Positions 40,806-50,100 of a DNA stretch of 57,187 bases are shown in pieces. Numbering within the stretch: position 1 is the stretch's first letter; the number at the start of each line of letters is the position of its first letter. The notes under the pieces were generated by a model that made no database searches, was not told the origin of the DNA, and saw only the letters and a program-made list of their open reading frames with translations. The stretch spans positions 1 through 57,187 of the forward strand of contig CAVJLG010000079.1 in NCBI GenBank assembly GCA_963650135.1, written 5' to 3'. The position numbers were made by a program, and so were the translations under genes. This stretch comes from HGM13006 sp963650135 (GTDB lineage: Bacteria; Bacillota; Clostridia; Oscillospirales; Oscillospiraceae).

Positions 40806-42128
40806 ATGGAACAGGAACTGTTTGCCCGGACGCCCATTCCCCGGGCCTATTTTAAGATGGCGCTGCCGGTGGTATTGAGCATGCTGGTGTCGCTGGTATA
40901 CAATATGGTGGACACCTGGTTTATTGCCCAGACCCAGAACACGGCCCTGGTGGCGGGTGTGAGCCTCTGCGCGCCAATGTTTACGCTGATGGTGGCCATG
41001 GGCGACATCTTCGGACTGGGCGGCAGCTCGCTGATTTCCCGGCTATTGGGCCAGGGACAGGAGCAGCGGGTGCGTCATGTCAGTGCCTTTTGCAGCTACG
41101 GAGCAATTTTGTGGGGCGTATTTGTTGGAGCAATGATGCTGCTATTCCGGCAGCCCATTTTAACGCTGCTGGGTGCAAAAAGCGACACCATGGACAGCGC
41201 AATGGCCTATTACTGATATCTGGCCTTGGGCGCTCCGGCGATTATTTTCACCCTGGTGCCCAGCAATATTTTGCGCACCGAGGGCATGGCTGTGGCTTCT
41301 ATGGTGGGTTCTATTACCGGTGCGCTGGTAAATATTGTGCTGGATCCGATTTTTATTTTTGGCCTGAATATGGGGGCTGGCGGTGCGGCACTGGCAACGG
41401 TGCTGAGTAATGTAGTGTCGGCGGTACTGTTCATTGTGCTACTATGCACCAAAAGCCAGCGGCTTTCCATGCGGCTTCGGGACTGCTCGGTGCAGGGAAT
41501 GGAGCTTCGGGAGATTCTGGTGATTGGCTTTCCGGCCTCCATCACCAATCTCATGCAGAGCTTTGCCATGACCCTGACCAACCGGTTCCTGCTGCCCTAT
41601 GGCACGGAGAATGTGGCGGCCCTGGGCATTGCGTTGAAGGTCAACATGATTGTGATGCTGATTATGGTGGGCTTTGCATTCGGCGCACAGCCGCTTTTGG
41701 GCTATAACTACGGCGCAAACAACTGGGAGCGGCTGCGGGGTATTCTGAAATTCGACATTTTGGTGGAGCTGGTGTTCTCTGTTGTCATGACGGTGCTGTT
41801 TTTGGCGGCAGCGCCCCATATCATCCGGATTTTTATGACGGATGACGGCGTTGTGCAGGCGGGCGGTACCATTCTTCGGTGCATGGTGGTGACCATGCCG
41901 CTGATGGGAATTATTCTGGTGTGTACCACGCTGTTCCAGGCTGCGGGAAAGGCCATGCCTGCATTCCTGCTGTCCATCAGCCGGCAGGGGGTAGCGCTGC
42001 AGATTTGCATGGTGGTGCTCTCGGCAGTATTCGGCTTTTACGGCGTGATTCTAGCCCAGGCTGCGGCGGACGTGCTGTCGGCGGTGCTGGCGCTGGTGCT
42101 GCTGAAACGGTCAAACATTCTGAAATAA
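40806..42128 (+). pseudogene. MATE-family efflux transporter with a premature stop codon
   Basis: A 440-codon MATE (MOP superfamily) gene. The N-terminal 136 residues read normally (K-M-A-L-P-V-V-L-S-M-L-V, M-V-D-T-W-F-I-A, G-L-G-G-S-S-L-I-S-R-L-L-G). Codon 137 is TGA (41214-41216), and the same frame continues Y-L-A-L-G-A-P-A-I-I-F to the stop at 42128 with all later helices intact. Homologues have a sense codon here in a Y-Y-x-Y-L context. One point change (for example from CGA or TGG) would restore it. The downstream part begins with ATG at 41226, but that truncated protein would lack four helices. Other genes in the window end in TGA, so the codon is not recoded. Inactivation looks recent. 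Confidence 0.85.
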
Positions 42129-42133
42129 TACAA

Positions 42134-42170
42134 GAATCCCGGCTGTACAAAGCGTACAACCGGGATTTTT
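42134..42170. terminator. Bidirectional terminator between the MATE pseudogene and ilvE
   Basis: AATCCCGG-C-TGTAC pairs with GTAC-AA-CCGGGATT, followed by a run of five T. It can serve the plus-strand MATE gene and the convergent ilvE. Confidence 0.8.
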
Positions 42171-42193
42171 CTGCAATTTTACAGGGAAACGGA

Positions 42194-43261
42194 TCAGCAG
42201 ATCACATGGCTCCAGCCATAGGGATCTTCCACACGGCCCCACTGAATGCCGGTGAGGGTATCATACAGATCCTGGGCCACGGGGCCGATCTTGCCGCCGG
42301 AAACCACATAGTCCTTGCCGCCATAGCTCAGCTCGCCAATGGGGGAGATGACGGCTGCGGTGCCGGAACCGAATGCCTCTTCCAGAGAACCGTCCTGGGC
42401 GGCGCCGATGAGCTCGTCTACGCTGATCTTGCGCTCTTCTACCTCATAGCCCTTGTCCCGCAGGATTTGCAGGCAGCTCTTCCGGGTGATGCCGGGGAGG
42501 ATGGAGCCGTTGAGCTCGGGGGTAACGATCTTGCCGTTGATCTTGAACAGCACGTTCATTGCGCCCACTTCCTCGATGTACTTGCGCTCGACACCGTCCA
42601 GCCACAGTACCTGAGAGAAGCCCTTTTCCTCGGCACGCTCACCGGCGCGGAGAGAAGCAGCATAGTTGCCGCCGCACTTGGTAAAGCCGGTGCCGCCGCG
42701 GACGGCACGAACGTCGTCCTGCTCGATCATGATGTTGACCGGAGCCAGACCGGTGGCATAGTAGGGGCCAACGGGGCTGAGGATAACGGCGAACAGATAG
42801 GTATGAGAAGCATGTACGCCGATGTGGTTATCGGTTGCAAAGATGAAGGGACGGATATACAGGGAGGTGTTGGGTGCGGAGGGAACCCAATCCTTCTCCA
42901 GGGTAACCAGCTGCTTGACCGCCTCAACGCAGTAGTCTACGTCAATCTCGGGGATGCTCATACGGATGCAGGAGTTGTTCATGCGCTTGAAGTTCTCCTC
43001 GGGGCGGAACAGGCGAATCTTGCCCTCGGCGTCCCGGTAAGCCTTCATGCCCTCGAAGATCTCCTGGGCATAGTGCAGCACCATGCAGGCAGGATCAATC
43101 TGGAAGGGGGCATAGGGGACGATGCGGCCGTCGTGCCAGCCGTGCTCCTGATCATAGTTCATCAGGAACATGTGATCGGTCATAATCACGCCGAAGGGAA
43201 TGTCGGGGCCGGCGGGCTTTTCTTTATAATGGGTCGTCAGAGTCACAGGAATTTTTTCCAT
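42194..43261 (-). CDS. ilvE: Branched-chain amino acid aminotransferase
   Basis: A 355-residue fold-type IV PLP aminotransferase of the long (BCAT type II) group. The PLP lysine is K195 in G-F-T-K-C-G-G-N-Y-A-A-S, with Y-I-R-P-F near 135 and the signature E-V-G-A-M-N-V-L-F near 235. F-E-G-M-K-A-Y-R near 69 is also characteristic. It transfers amino groups between Leu, Ile, Val and 2-oxoglutarate. GGAGG lies ten bases upstream of the ATG. It is monocistronic with its own promoter and shows no T-box leader. Confidence 0.95.
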   Translation of the reverse strand: MEKIPVTLTTHYKEKPAGPDIPFGVIMTDHMFLMNYDQEHGWHDGRIVPYAPFQIDPACMVLHYAQEIFEGMKAYRDAEGKIRLFRPEENFKRMNNSCIRMSIPEIDVDYCVEAVKQLVTLEKDWVPSAPNTSLYIRPFIFATDNHIGVHASHTYLFAVILSPVGPYYATGLAPVNIMIEQDDVRAVRGGTGFTKCGGNYAASLRAGERAEEKGFSQVLWLDGVERKYIEEVGAMNVLFKINGKIVTPELNGSILPGITRKSCLQILRDKGYEVEERKISVDELIGAAQDGSLEEAFGSGTAAVISPIGELSYGGKDYVVSGGKIGPVAQDLYDTLTGIQWGRVEDPYGWSHVIC

Positions 43262-43299
43262 TTTATATCAACCTCCATGGGATGAATTTACTTACCACT

Positions 43300-43328
43300 A
43301 TTATACCAATCTGCATAGTTCCCTGCAA
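43300..43328 (-). promoter_or_regulatory. Promoter of ilvE
   Basis: Minus strand: TTGCAG (43323-43328), 17-base spacer, TATAAT (43300-43305). This leaves a leader of only ~30 bases, too short for a T-box or attenuator. Confidence 0.8.
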
Positions 43329-43392
43329 GTGAAAAAACAACAGTATTGCGGCGGCTTATCCAATAAAATTCCGGCATTCTGTCGTTTCCGTG

Positions 43393-43422
43393 AAAATTCC
43401 CCGGTCCAGGGTAGGACCGGGG
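43393..43422 (-). terminator. Terminator of the AGCS symporter gene
   Basis: Minus strand: CCCCGGTCC, loop TACCCT, GGACCGGGG, then AATTTT. It lies 18 bases after the symporter stop. Confidence 0.8.
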
Positions 43423-43439
43423 AGGAATATTGTGTATGT

Positions 43440-44945
43440 TTATTCAGCAGTCAAGGGATCGAGCCTCATGGCAGCCTCCTGCATGGCCTGCACATCGTCA
43501 AAGGCGGAGAGCATGGGCTTTACGTCCTTGTGGTGTAGCACCCGGTCCACATAGTTCTTGGTGCACCGGGCCACCATGGGAGACAGGGCCAATACGCCCA
43601 CCAGGTTGGGTAGCATCATCAGGCCGTTAAAGGTGTCGGAGATGTCCCAGGCCAGCTGTGCCTTCATCACGGAACCGGCCAGCACGATGACGCAGAACAG
43701 AATGCGATAGGGAACCACGGCCTTGTCGCCCAGCAGGAACCGGCAGGCAGTAGCGCCATAATGGCTCCAGCCCAGCACCGTGGAATAGGCGAAAAGCAGA
43801 ATTGCAATGGCGACAAATGCAGCGCCGGCAGAACCGAATACCATGCGGAAGGATTCACTCATCAGAGAGTTGCTGCCGACGGCTTCTCCGGTGGCGGTGA
43901 GCATGCCGGTGTCCAGGTCCACAAGGCCCGAGGAGAGGATAGTGAGGGCGGTAAGGGTGCAGACCACGATGGTGTCGGCAAAGACCTCGAAGATGCCCCA
44001 CATGCCCTGACGGACGGGCTCCTTTACATTGGAGCTGGAATGGACCATAACCGAAGAGCCGAGGCCTGCTTCGTTGGAGAATACGCCGCGCTTAAAGCCC
44101 ATTTTCATAGCGGTGGCAATGCCTGCACCCACCACGCCGCCGGTTGCGGATTTCAGGCTGAATGCGCCCTTGAAGATGGAAACAAAGATGGCGGGAATGG
44201 TGGTGATGTGCATAAAGATAATTACCATGGTACCCAGGAGATACAGGATGACCATAAAGGGCACCAGCTTCTCGGTGATGTTGGCAACCCGCTTCAGACC
44301 GCCTAAGATGACCGCGCCCACGGCGACCAGCAGGAAGATGCCGGTGGCGATGGTGGGAATGCCGAATGCAGTTTGAACATTGGAGACGATGGAGTTCACC
44401 TGGCTCATATTGCCGATGCCGAAGGAAGCCAGCAGGCAGAAGAACGAGAACAGGGCAGCCAATACAGCGCCGATGGTTTTGCAGCCCTTCTTTGCCCCAA
44501 GACCATCCCGAAGGTAGTACATAGCGCCGCCATGCCATTCGCCCTGGGCGTCTTTCCGACGGAACAGAATACCCAAAACGTTTTCGGAATAGTTGGTCAT
44601 CATGCCGAAAAAAGCGATGAGCCACATCCAGAACACCGCGCCGGGACCGCCAACGGCAATGGCGCCTGCCACACCGACGATATTACCGGTGCCGACGGTA
44701 GCAGCCAGGGCAGTGCATAGGGACTGAAACTGGGAAATGGTACGGTCCTGGGTATGCCCGGTGACGTGCTTGTCCTTAAAAATCGCGCCGATGGTGTTTT
44801 TCATCCAGTGGCCGATGTGGCTCAGCTGGAAGAACTTTGTGAGACAGGTCATGAGCACGCCCACGAAGCCCAGCAGAATCAGTGCGGGCCAGCCCCAAAC
44901 CACGTTGTTAATGGCGCTGTTGATGCGTGTGATAGACTCAATCAT
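43440..44945 (-). CDS. AGCS family sodium:alanine/glycine symporter
   Basis: A 501-residue protein with about eleven helices. Signatures are visible at Q-S-L-C-T-A-L-A-A-T-V-G-T-G-N-I-V-G-V-A (residue ~74), G-F-K-R-G-V-F-S-N-E-A-G-L-G-S (~282) and G-G-P-G-A-V-F-W-M-W (~97). The preceding leader carries a glycine riboswitch aptamer and terminator, so glycine is a likely substrate as well as effector. AGGAGTG lies upstream of the ATG. Length is typical of the family (450-550). Confidence 0.95.
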   Translation of the reverse strand: MIESITRINSAINNVVWGWPALILLGFVGVLMTCLTKFFQLSHIGHWMKNTIGAIFKDKHVTGHTQDRTISQFQSLCTALAATVGTGNIVGVAGAIAVGGPGAVFWMWLIAFFGMMTNYSENVLGILFRRKDAQGEWHGGAMYYLRDGLGAKKGCKTIGAVLAALFSFFCLLASFGIGNMSQVNSIVSNVQTAFGIPTIATGIFLLVAVGAVILGGLKRVANITEKLVPFMVILYLLGTMVIIFMHITTIPAIFVSIFKGAFSLKSATGGVVGAGIATAMKMGFKRGVFSNEAGLGSSVMVHSSSNVKEPVRQGMWGIFEVFADTIVVCTLTALTILSSGLVDLDTGMLTATGEAVGSNSLMSESFRMVFGSAGAAFVAIAILLFAYSTVLGWSHYGATACRFLLGDKAVVPYRILFCVIVLAGSVMKAQLAWDISDTFNGLMMLPNLVGVLALSPMVARCTKNYVDRVLHHKDVKPMLSAFDDVQAMQEAAMRLDPLTAE

Positions 44946-44981
44946 GCTACAATCACTCCTTACAATTTATCTCTTTGAATA

Positions 44982-45020
44982 CAAAAAATGCCGGGACGTA
45001 CAGCTACGAATCCCGGCATT
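44982..45020 (-). terminator. Riboswitch-controlled terminator upstream of the AGCS gene
   Basis: Minus strand: AATGCCGGGA pairs with TCCCGGCATT, followed by a U run. It starts a few bases after the glycine aptamer and precedes the ATG by ~40 bases, so the aptamer can control read-through. Confidence 0.85.
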
Positions 45021-45026
45021 GGAATG

Positions 45027-45102
45027 CTCTGTCCTTTTGCCTGAGAGATTACAGAATCATCTGTTTGCCCCTTCGGCACCCGAAATGCGGGATTCTCCAG
45101 AG
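45027..45102 (-). ncRNA. Glycine riboswitch aptamer (singlet)
   Basis: The minus-strand RNA shows the conserved core in order: CUCUGGAG (P1), then GGGUGCCGAAGGGGCAA, then AAUCUCUCAGGCAAAAGGAC and AGAG closing P1. These match the glycine-aptamer consensus closely. Only one convincing aptamer is seen, although the predicted transcript starts ~220 bases further upstream. Singlet glycine riboswitches before AGCS transporters usually switch expression off when glycine is plentiful (family knowledge). Confidence 0.9.
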
Positions 45103-45328
45103 TGCAGGCCCCGGGCGGTTGCAGCGCTTCTGACCGGTGCGTTCTGCACTGGGCAATACCACGCAAATACGTCTGCGGATTTTGACGGATTCTTTCCGCC
45201 AGAAATGCGTTAGGAAACCCTTGAAATACACAAAGTATTCCTGCGGTTTTCCACCTTTTCCTGACGAAAATTCTCTCGCCAAACTCTCTTGACGATTTGT
45301 GTGGTGTTGCCCTTTAATTGATGAACCG

Positions 45329-45357
45329 ATTGTAGCACGTCAAAATCAAAAATGCAA
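45329..45357 (-). promoter_or_regulatory. Promoter of the glycine-riboswitch leader
   Basis: Minus strand: TTGCAT (45352-45357), 17-base spacer, TACAAT (45329-45334). The bases 45358-45524 beyond it are AT-rich and hold no gene. Confidence 0.6.
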
Positions 45358-45524
45358 GAAGAAAAATTAAAAATTCATAAAATTTAGCGAAATGAAGTAA
45401 ATAACCACAGAAATCTCTAATTTTGAAAAGAAATCTTCAGAAAATGGCGGAAATATTGAAATATATAGACGGAATTCCTGCAAAAATATTTGCTTTTGAA
45501 GAATTGAAAACACAAATTGAGCCG

Positions 45525-45558
45525 AAAAAAGAGCCTGGCGTTTCGAACGCCAAGCTCT
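45525..45558 (-). terminator. Terminator ending the secA-to-SDR unit
   Basis: Minus strand: AGAGCTTGGCGTT, loop CGAA, ACGCCAGGCTCT, then TTTTT. It lies 30 bases after the SDR stop. Confidence 0.85.
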
Positions 45559-45588
45559 AAAGAAGTAAGAATTTTTTATTGCCCCTAA

Positions 45589-46395
45589 TCAGTAACCAAC
45601 TGCGGAAGAGCCGCCGTCGATGACAATCACCTGACCGGTGGTGTTCTCGCTGTACTCGCTGAGCAGGTAAGCTGCCATGCCCGCAATCTCCTCGGGGTCA
45701 GACAGACGACCGGTGGGAACGCCGGTGGTGGGGCCGCCGGGGCCAGGACCGGGTGCACCGGGACCGCCGGGGCCAGGCTGACCTTCCTTGGGAATATGAA
45801 CGCCTGCGCCGCCGGAGAGCACGCCGCCGGGGGCAATGGCATTGACGCGAATGCGGCTGGAGGCCCATTCAACAGCTGCCTGCATAGAAATGGCAACCAC
45901 AGCGCCCTTGCTGGCGGAATACTGGGCCGAGCACATGGGCGGGGTCATGCCGCGGATGCCTGCCATGGATGCAATGTTTACGATTGCGCCGAAGTCCTGG
46001 GGAATCATGGACTGCTTGACGCACTGCTGCATCATAAAGAACAGACCCTTTGCGTTGGTGTTCATTACCCGATCCCACTCCTGCGGGGTCAGATCCACAC
46101 CGGGGCCGCCTGCCATAATACCGGCTGCCTGGATCAGAAAACGAATTTCGCCCAGCTCCTGGCGGATTTTTTCCACCACGCCGGGGATGGCTTCAACATC
46201 GGATACATCCAGGGCATAGGCGTGAACGTCGCCGCTGTCCTTCAGCATGTCGGCTGCCATCTGAATCTTCTCAGCGTTGCGGCCAATCATGGCAACCCGC
46301 GCGCCGCTCTCTGCCATCACCTTTGCGCAGGTGAAGCCGATGCCGGAGCCTGCGCCGGTGACGACACAGACCTGATTGTCAAAACGAATGTTCAT
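45589..46395 (-). CDS. SDR family oxidoreductase with a Pro/Gly-rich loop insert
   Basis: A 268-residue classical short-chain dehydrogenase. The cofactor motif is T-G-A-G-S-G-I-G (residues 13-20), N-A-G is replaced by Q-A-A-G-I-M (~90), the catalytic Ser is in I-A-S-M-A-G (~143), the catalytic Y-x-x-x-K is Y-S-A-S-K (~160), and the C-terminal D-G-G-S-S closes the fold. After P-G-G-V-L-S-G-G-A-G the substrate loop carries about twenty residues almost wholly Pro and Gly (starting Q-P-G-P-G-G-P-G), which is unusual. AGGAGG seven bases upstream fixes the ATG at 46395. It would reduce or oxidise a hydroxyl/keto group with NAD(P)H; the substrate is unknown. Last gene of the unit that begins with secA. 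Confidence 0.88.
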   Translation of the reverse strand: MNIRFDNQVCVVTGAGSGIGFTCAKVMAESGARVAMIGRNAEKIQMAADMLKDSGDVHAYALDVSDVEAIPGVVEKIRQELGEIRFLIQAAGIMAGGPGVDLTPQEWDRVMNTNAKGLFFMMQQCVKQSMIPQDFGAIVNIASMAGIRGMTPPMCSAQYSASKGAVVAISMQAAVEWASSRIRVNAIAPGGVLSGGAGVHIPKEGQPGPGGPGAPGPGPGGPTTGVPTGRLSDPEEIAGMAAYLLSEYSENTTGQVIVIDGGSSAVGY

Positions 46396-46428
46396 AGAAA
46401 AACCTCCTAAGGGTGAAGTTTGCATGGA

Positions 46429-47133
46429 TTAGTAGAGAATTCCGCATTTTCCCACGGTGTAAACCATAGGCGTCAGGCCGTCCGGGGTGGGGATATCGCT
46501 GGGGGTGGGGGCAATGGAGCCGTCCAGCGCACCGTCCACCGCTGCCAGCAGGGCCGAAATCACCGAAAGGGAGACGGGGCAGGTGCTATGGCAGGGATAG
46601 ATGGTATCAAAGCCGCCCAGGGTCATGAGCTTGACCAGGGTGTCCCGATAAGTGTGGATATCCCGGTGCTCCCCGGCCAGGAATACCGGCCCATAGGACA
46701 GGGTGTCGCCGGAGAACAGAATCCGGTTTTTCCGATCCAGCAGGCAGATGCTGCCGGGGGTATGGCCGGGGGTTTCGATCACATGGAGTACCCGATCCCC
46801 CAAATCAAAGGCGGAAAGCTCGGTGATGGGGTGCAGGGTACTGGTGAGATCCGGGCGGAATTTGCGAATGGTGGCAAATTCGTCGGGATGGGCGTGAATA
46901 TCGCGGAATTGGTTGTTGTTGGCGGTGTGATCGCCGTCGCCGTGGGTGTTGAGCACCACCAGCGGCAGGGGCGTAATCTCTCGGATCAGCCCCATGAGAT
47001 CACAGGCTTCGGCGCCGGTGTCCAGCAGAAGGGCCCGCTGCTGCCCCACAATCAGGAAGCAGCGGACGATCTCCTGCTCCAGTGCCCATACGCCGGAGCT
47101 GACCCGTTTTACAATGGTGTTGCTAGGCTCCAT
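46429..47133 (-). CDS. MBL-fold metallo-hydrolase
   Basis: A 234-residue beta-lactamase-fold hydrolase. The metal motif appears as N-T-H-G-D-G-D-H (residues ~62-69), with G instead of the first H of H-x-H-x-D-H, followed by P-G-H-T-P-G-S (~119), a G-D-T-L (~141) metal Asp and C-H-S (~180). This is the glyoxalase II/lactonase-like group. GAGGAGG precedes the ATG. It starts 20 bases after purL and ends 33 bases before the SDR gene. The altered first metal ligand occurs in several MBL subfamilies and does not by itself mean loss of activity. Confidence 0.85.
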   Translation of the reverse strand: MEPSNTIVKRVSSGVWALEQEIVRCFLIVGQQRALLLDTGAEACDLMGLIREITPLPLVVLNTHGDGDHTANNNQFRDIHAHPDEFATIRKFRPDLTSTLHPITELSAFDLGDRVLHVIETPGHTPGSICLLDRKNRILFSGDTLSYGPVFLAGEHRDIHTYRDTLVKLMTLGGFDTIYPCHSTCPVSLSVISALLAAVDGALDGSIAPTPSDIPTPDGLTPMVYTVGKCGILY

Positions 47134-47153
47134 GGGCGCGTTCCTCCTCTTTC

Positions 47154-50100
47154 TTAGAGCTTGAAGTAATCAACGCCTGCCTGGAAGATGGGCTGATACT
47201 TGCTGCCATAGATGTTCTTGCCGACGAATTCACCGGCACGCTCAGTATGGCCCATCTTGCCCAGTACGCGGCCGTCAGGGGAGGTGATGCCCTCGATGGC
47301 CAGCATGGAGCCGTTGGGGTTATACTGAATGTCCATGGAGGGAACGCCGGTGAGATCAGTGTACTGGGTGGCAATCTGACCGTTGTCAATGAGCTGCTTC
47401 AGCATAGCGTCCGTTGCCACAAACCGTCCCTCGCCATGGGAGACGGGAATGTTGTGGAGGTCGCCGACGTTGCAGTGCATCAGCCAGGGGGACTTCACGG
47501 AAGCAACCCGGGTGGTGCAGTAGCGGCTCTGGTGGCGGCCAATGAGGTTATAGGTCAAAGTGGGGCACTCAGCGTCCATGGGCACGATCTCGCCGAAGGG
47601 AACCAGACCCAGCTTAATGAGCGCCTGGAAGCCGTTGCAGATGCCCAGCATCAGGCCGTCCCGCTTCTGGAGCAGGTCGTGAATGGCGTCGGACAGCTGG
47701 GGATTCCGGAAGAAGGATGCAATAAACTTGCCGGAGCCGTCGGGCTCGTCGCCGCCGGAGAAGCCGCCGGGAAGAATCACCATCTGCGCGGAACGGATGG
47801 CCTGTTCCATGGCGTCAGCGGTTTCTGCAAGGGCACTGGCGGTGAGGTTCCGGACCACGATGATCTCTGCCTCGCCGCCGGATTTCTCCACGGCGCGGGC
47901 GGTGTCATATTCGCAGTTGGTGCCCGGGAATACGGGAATCACGGCCTTGGGCTTTAGGTGCTTGTAAGCGGGAGCCTGATGGGGCCGCTGGGTGTAGGAG
48001 ATTGCGGGAACGGTTTCCTGGGTGCCGGCCTTCATGGGGAAGACGGACTCCAGCTTGTCCTCCCAAAGCTTCTCGTAGTCGGCAATGGGAAGGGATTCGC
48101 CCAGCTCCAGAACAGCATCCTCGATGGTGTAGCCCAGCAGGGTACCAACTTCCAGGGACTCCTTGGCTTCTACCAGAATGGAGCCATAGCTCTGGGTGAA
48201 CAGGGAATCGGCATCCACACCCTCGGCCAGACGGAAGCCCACACGGTTGCCCAGGCTCATCTTGAAGATACCCTCGGCGGCACCACCGGCGGTGAGGGAC
48301 CAGCCGGAGAGCAGCTTGCCCTGATCAGCCAGCGCATGCACCTGACGGAACATGGACTTGGTGCCCGCCAGATCCTGATAGCCGGGAGCGGTGAACAGAT
48401 AAACCGGATGACCGGCAGATTTAAACTCGGGGGTCAGCACCTTGCCAGCGTTCTGTGCGGCAATGGCGAAGGAAACCAGAGTAGGAGGCACGTCCAGCTC
48501 ATTGAAGGAACCGGACATGGAGTCCTTACCGCCAATGGCAGCCACGCCCAGGCCAATCTGCGCGGTGAAGGCACCCAGCAGTGCGGCAAAGGGCTTACCC
48601 CAGCGCTCGGGCTCGGTGCGAAGCCGCTCGAAATACTCCTGGAAGGTGAGGTAGGCCGCATCGGGATCGCAGCCTGCCGCCACCAGCTTGGAGACGGACT
48701 CAATCACTGCGGTAGCCGCACCGGCAAAGGGGCTCTGAGAAGAAATGGCGGGGTTAAAGCCATAGCCCATCACAGAGCAAGTGGAGGTGTCCCGGGTGCC
48801 GGAGGGCAGCAGGGCAGCCATTACCTGAGTGGGGGTGGACTGATGGCGGCCACCGAAGGGCATCAGCACGGAGGACGCGCCGATGGAGCCGTCGAACCGC
48901 TCGGTCAGACCCTGCTGAGAGCAGCAGTCCAGGCTTTCCACCAGATTCTTGAGCTTTTCGGCCACGGTGCTGCCGGGGATAATAGCAGTAGGCTGGGGCA
49001 GCTTGGGCACGGAAACGGTGGTGTGCTTATCGGCGCCGTTGCTGGCAAGAAATTCACGGCTCAGGTCTACAATGGCCTTGCCGTTCCAGCGAAGTACCAT
49101 TCTGGGGCTTTCGGTGACGGTGGCAACCAGAGTGGCCTCCAGGTTTTCCCGGCTGGCAGCGGCCATGAATGCCTCCACATGCTCCGGTGCAACCACTACG
49201 GCCATACGCTCCTGGGACTCGGAAATGGCCAGCTCGGTACCGTCCAGGCCGTCATACTTCTTGGGAACGGCGTTCAGCTCGATATCCAGGCCGTCGGCCA
49301 GCTCGCCAATGGCAACGGATACGCCGCCTGCGCCAAAATCGTTGCAGCGCTTAATCATTCGGGTGACCTGGGGGTCACGGAACAGGCGCTGGAGTTTTCT
49401 CTCCTCGGGGGCATTGCCCTTCTGAACTTCCGCAGAGCAGGTTTCGAGAGATGCAGAGGTATGGCTCTTGGAGGAACCGGTGGCACCGCCGCAGCCGTCG
49501 CGTCCGGTTCGGCCACCCAGCAGAATTACCCGATCACCGGGAGCGGGGGTCAGACGAACCACGTTGGAGGCGGGAGCTGCACCCACCACTGCGCCGATTT
49601 CCATGCGCTTTGCAATATAGCCGGGGTGATAGAACTCATGTACCAGGCCGGTGGCAAGGCCAATCTGGTTGCCGTAGGAGGAATAGCCCGCTGCTGCTGT
49701 GGTGGTGAGCTTCCGCTGGGGGAGCTTGCCGGGCAGCGTGTCGGAGATGGGAACGGTGGGATCGCCTGCGCCGGTGACACGCATGGCCTGATAGACATAG
49801 CTTCTGCCGGACAGGGGATCACGGATTGCACCGCCGACGCAGGTGGCAGCGCCGCCGAAGGGCTCAATCTCCGTGGGATGGTTATGGGTTTCGTTTTTGA
49901 ACATCAGCAGCCAATCCTCGGGCTTGCCGTCCATGTCTGCGTCAATATGTACCGAGCAGGCGTTGATCTCCTCGGATTCGTCCAGGTGCTGGAGAATTCC
50001 GCGCTTTTTCAGGGTTTTGGCGGCCAGGGTGCCCATGTCCATCAGGGTGATGGGGCGGGTCTTGGCCTTCTCGCCATAGACCTCCTGGCGGCACTGGAGA

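Noticed and set aside
40806..42128. TGA in the MATE gene as selenocysteine or a recoded codon
   Set aside because: No SECIS-like element was seen, the family has no Sec, and neighbouring genes use TGA as a normal stop.
43262..43439. T-box or attenuator leader of ilvE
   Set aside because: The promoter leaves only ~30 bases of leader, and no T-box sequence is present.
45103..45320. Second glycine aptamer
   Set aside because: Only a weak UCAGGAAAAGG-like echo; the conserved ACCGAAGG core and P1 stem are missing.
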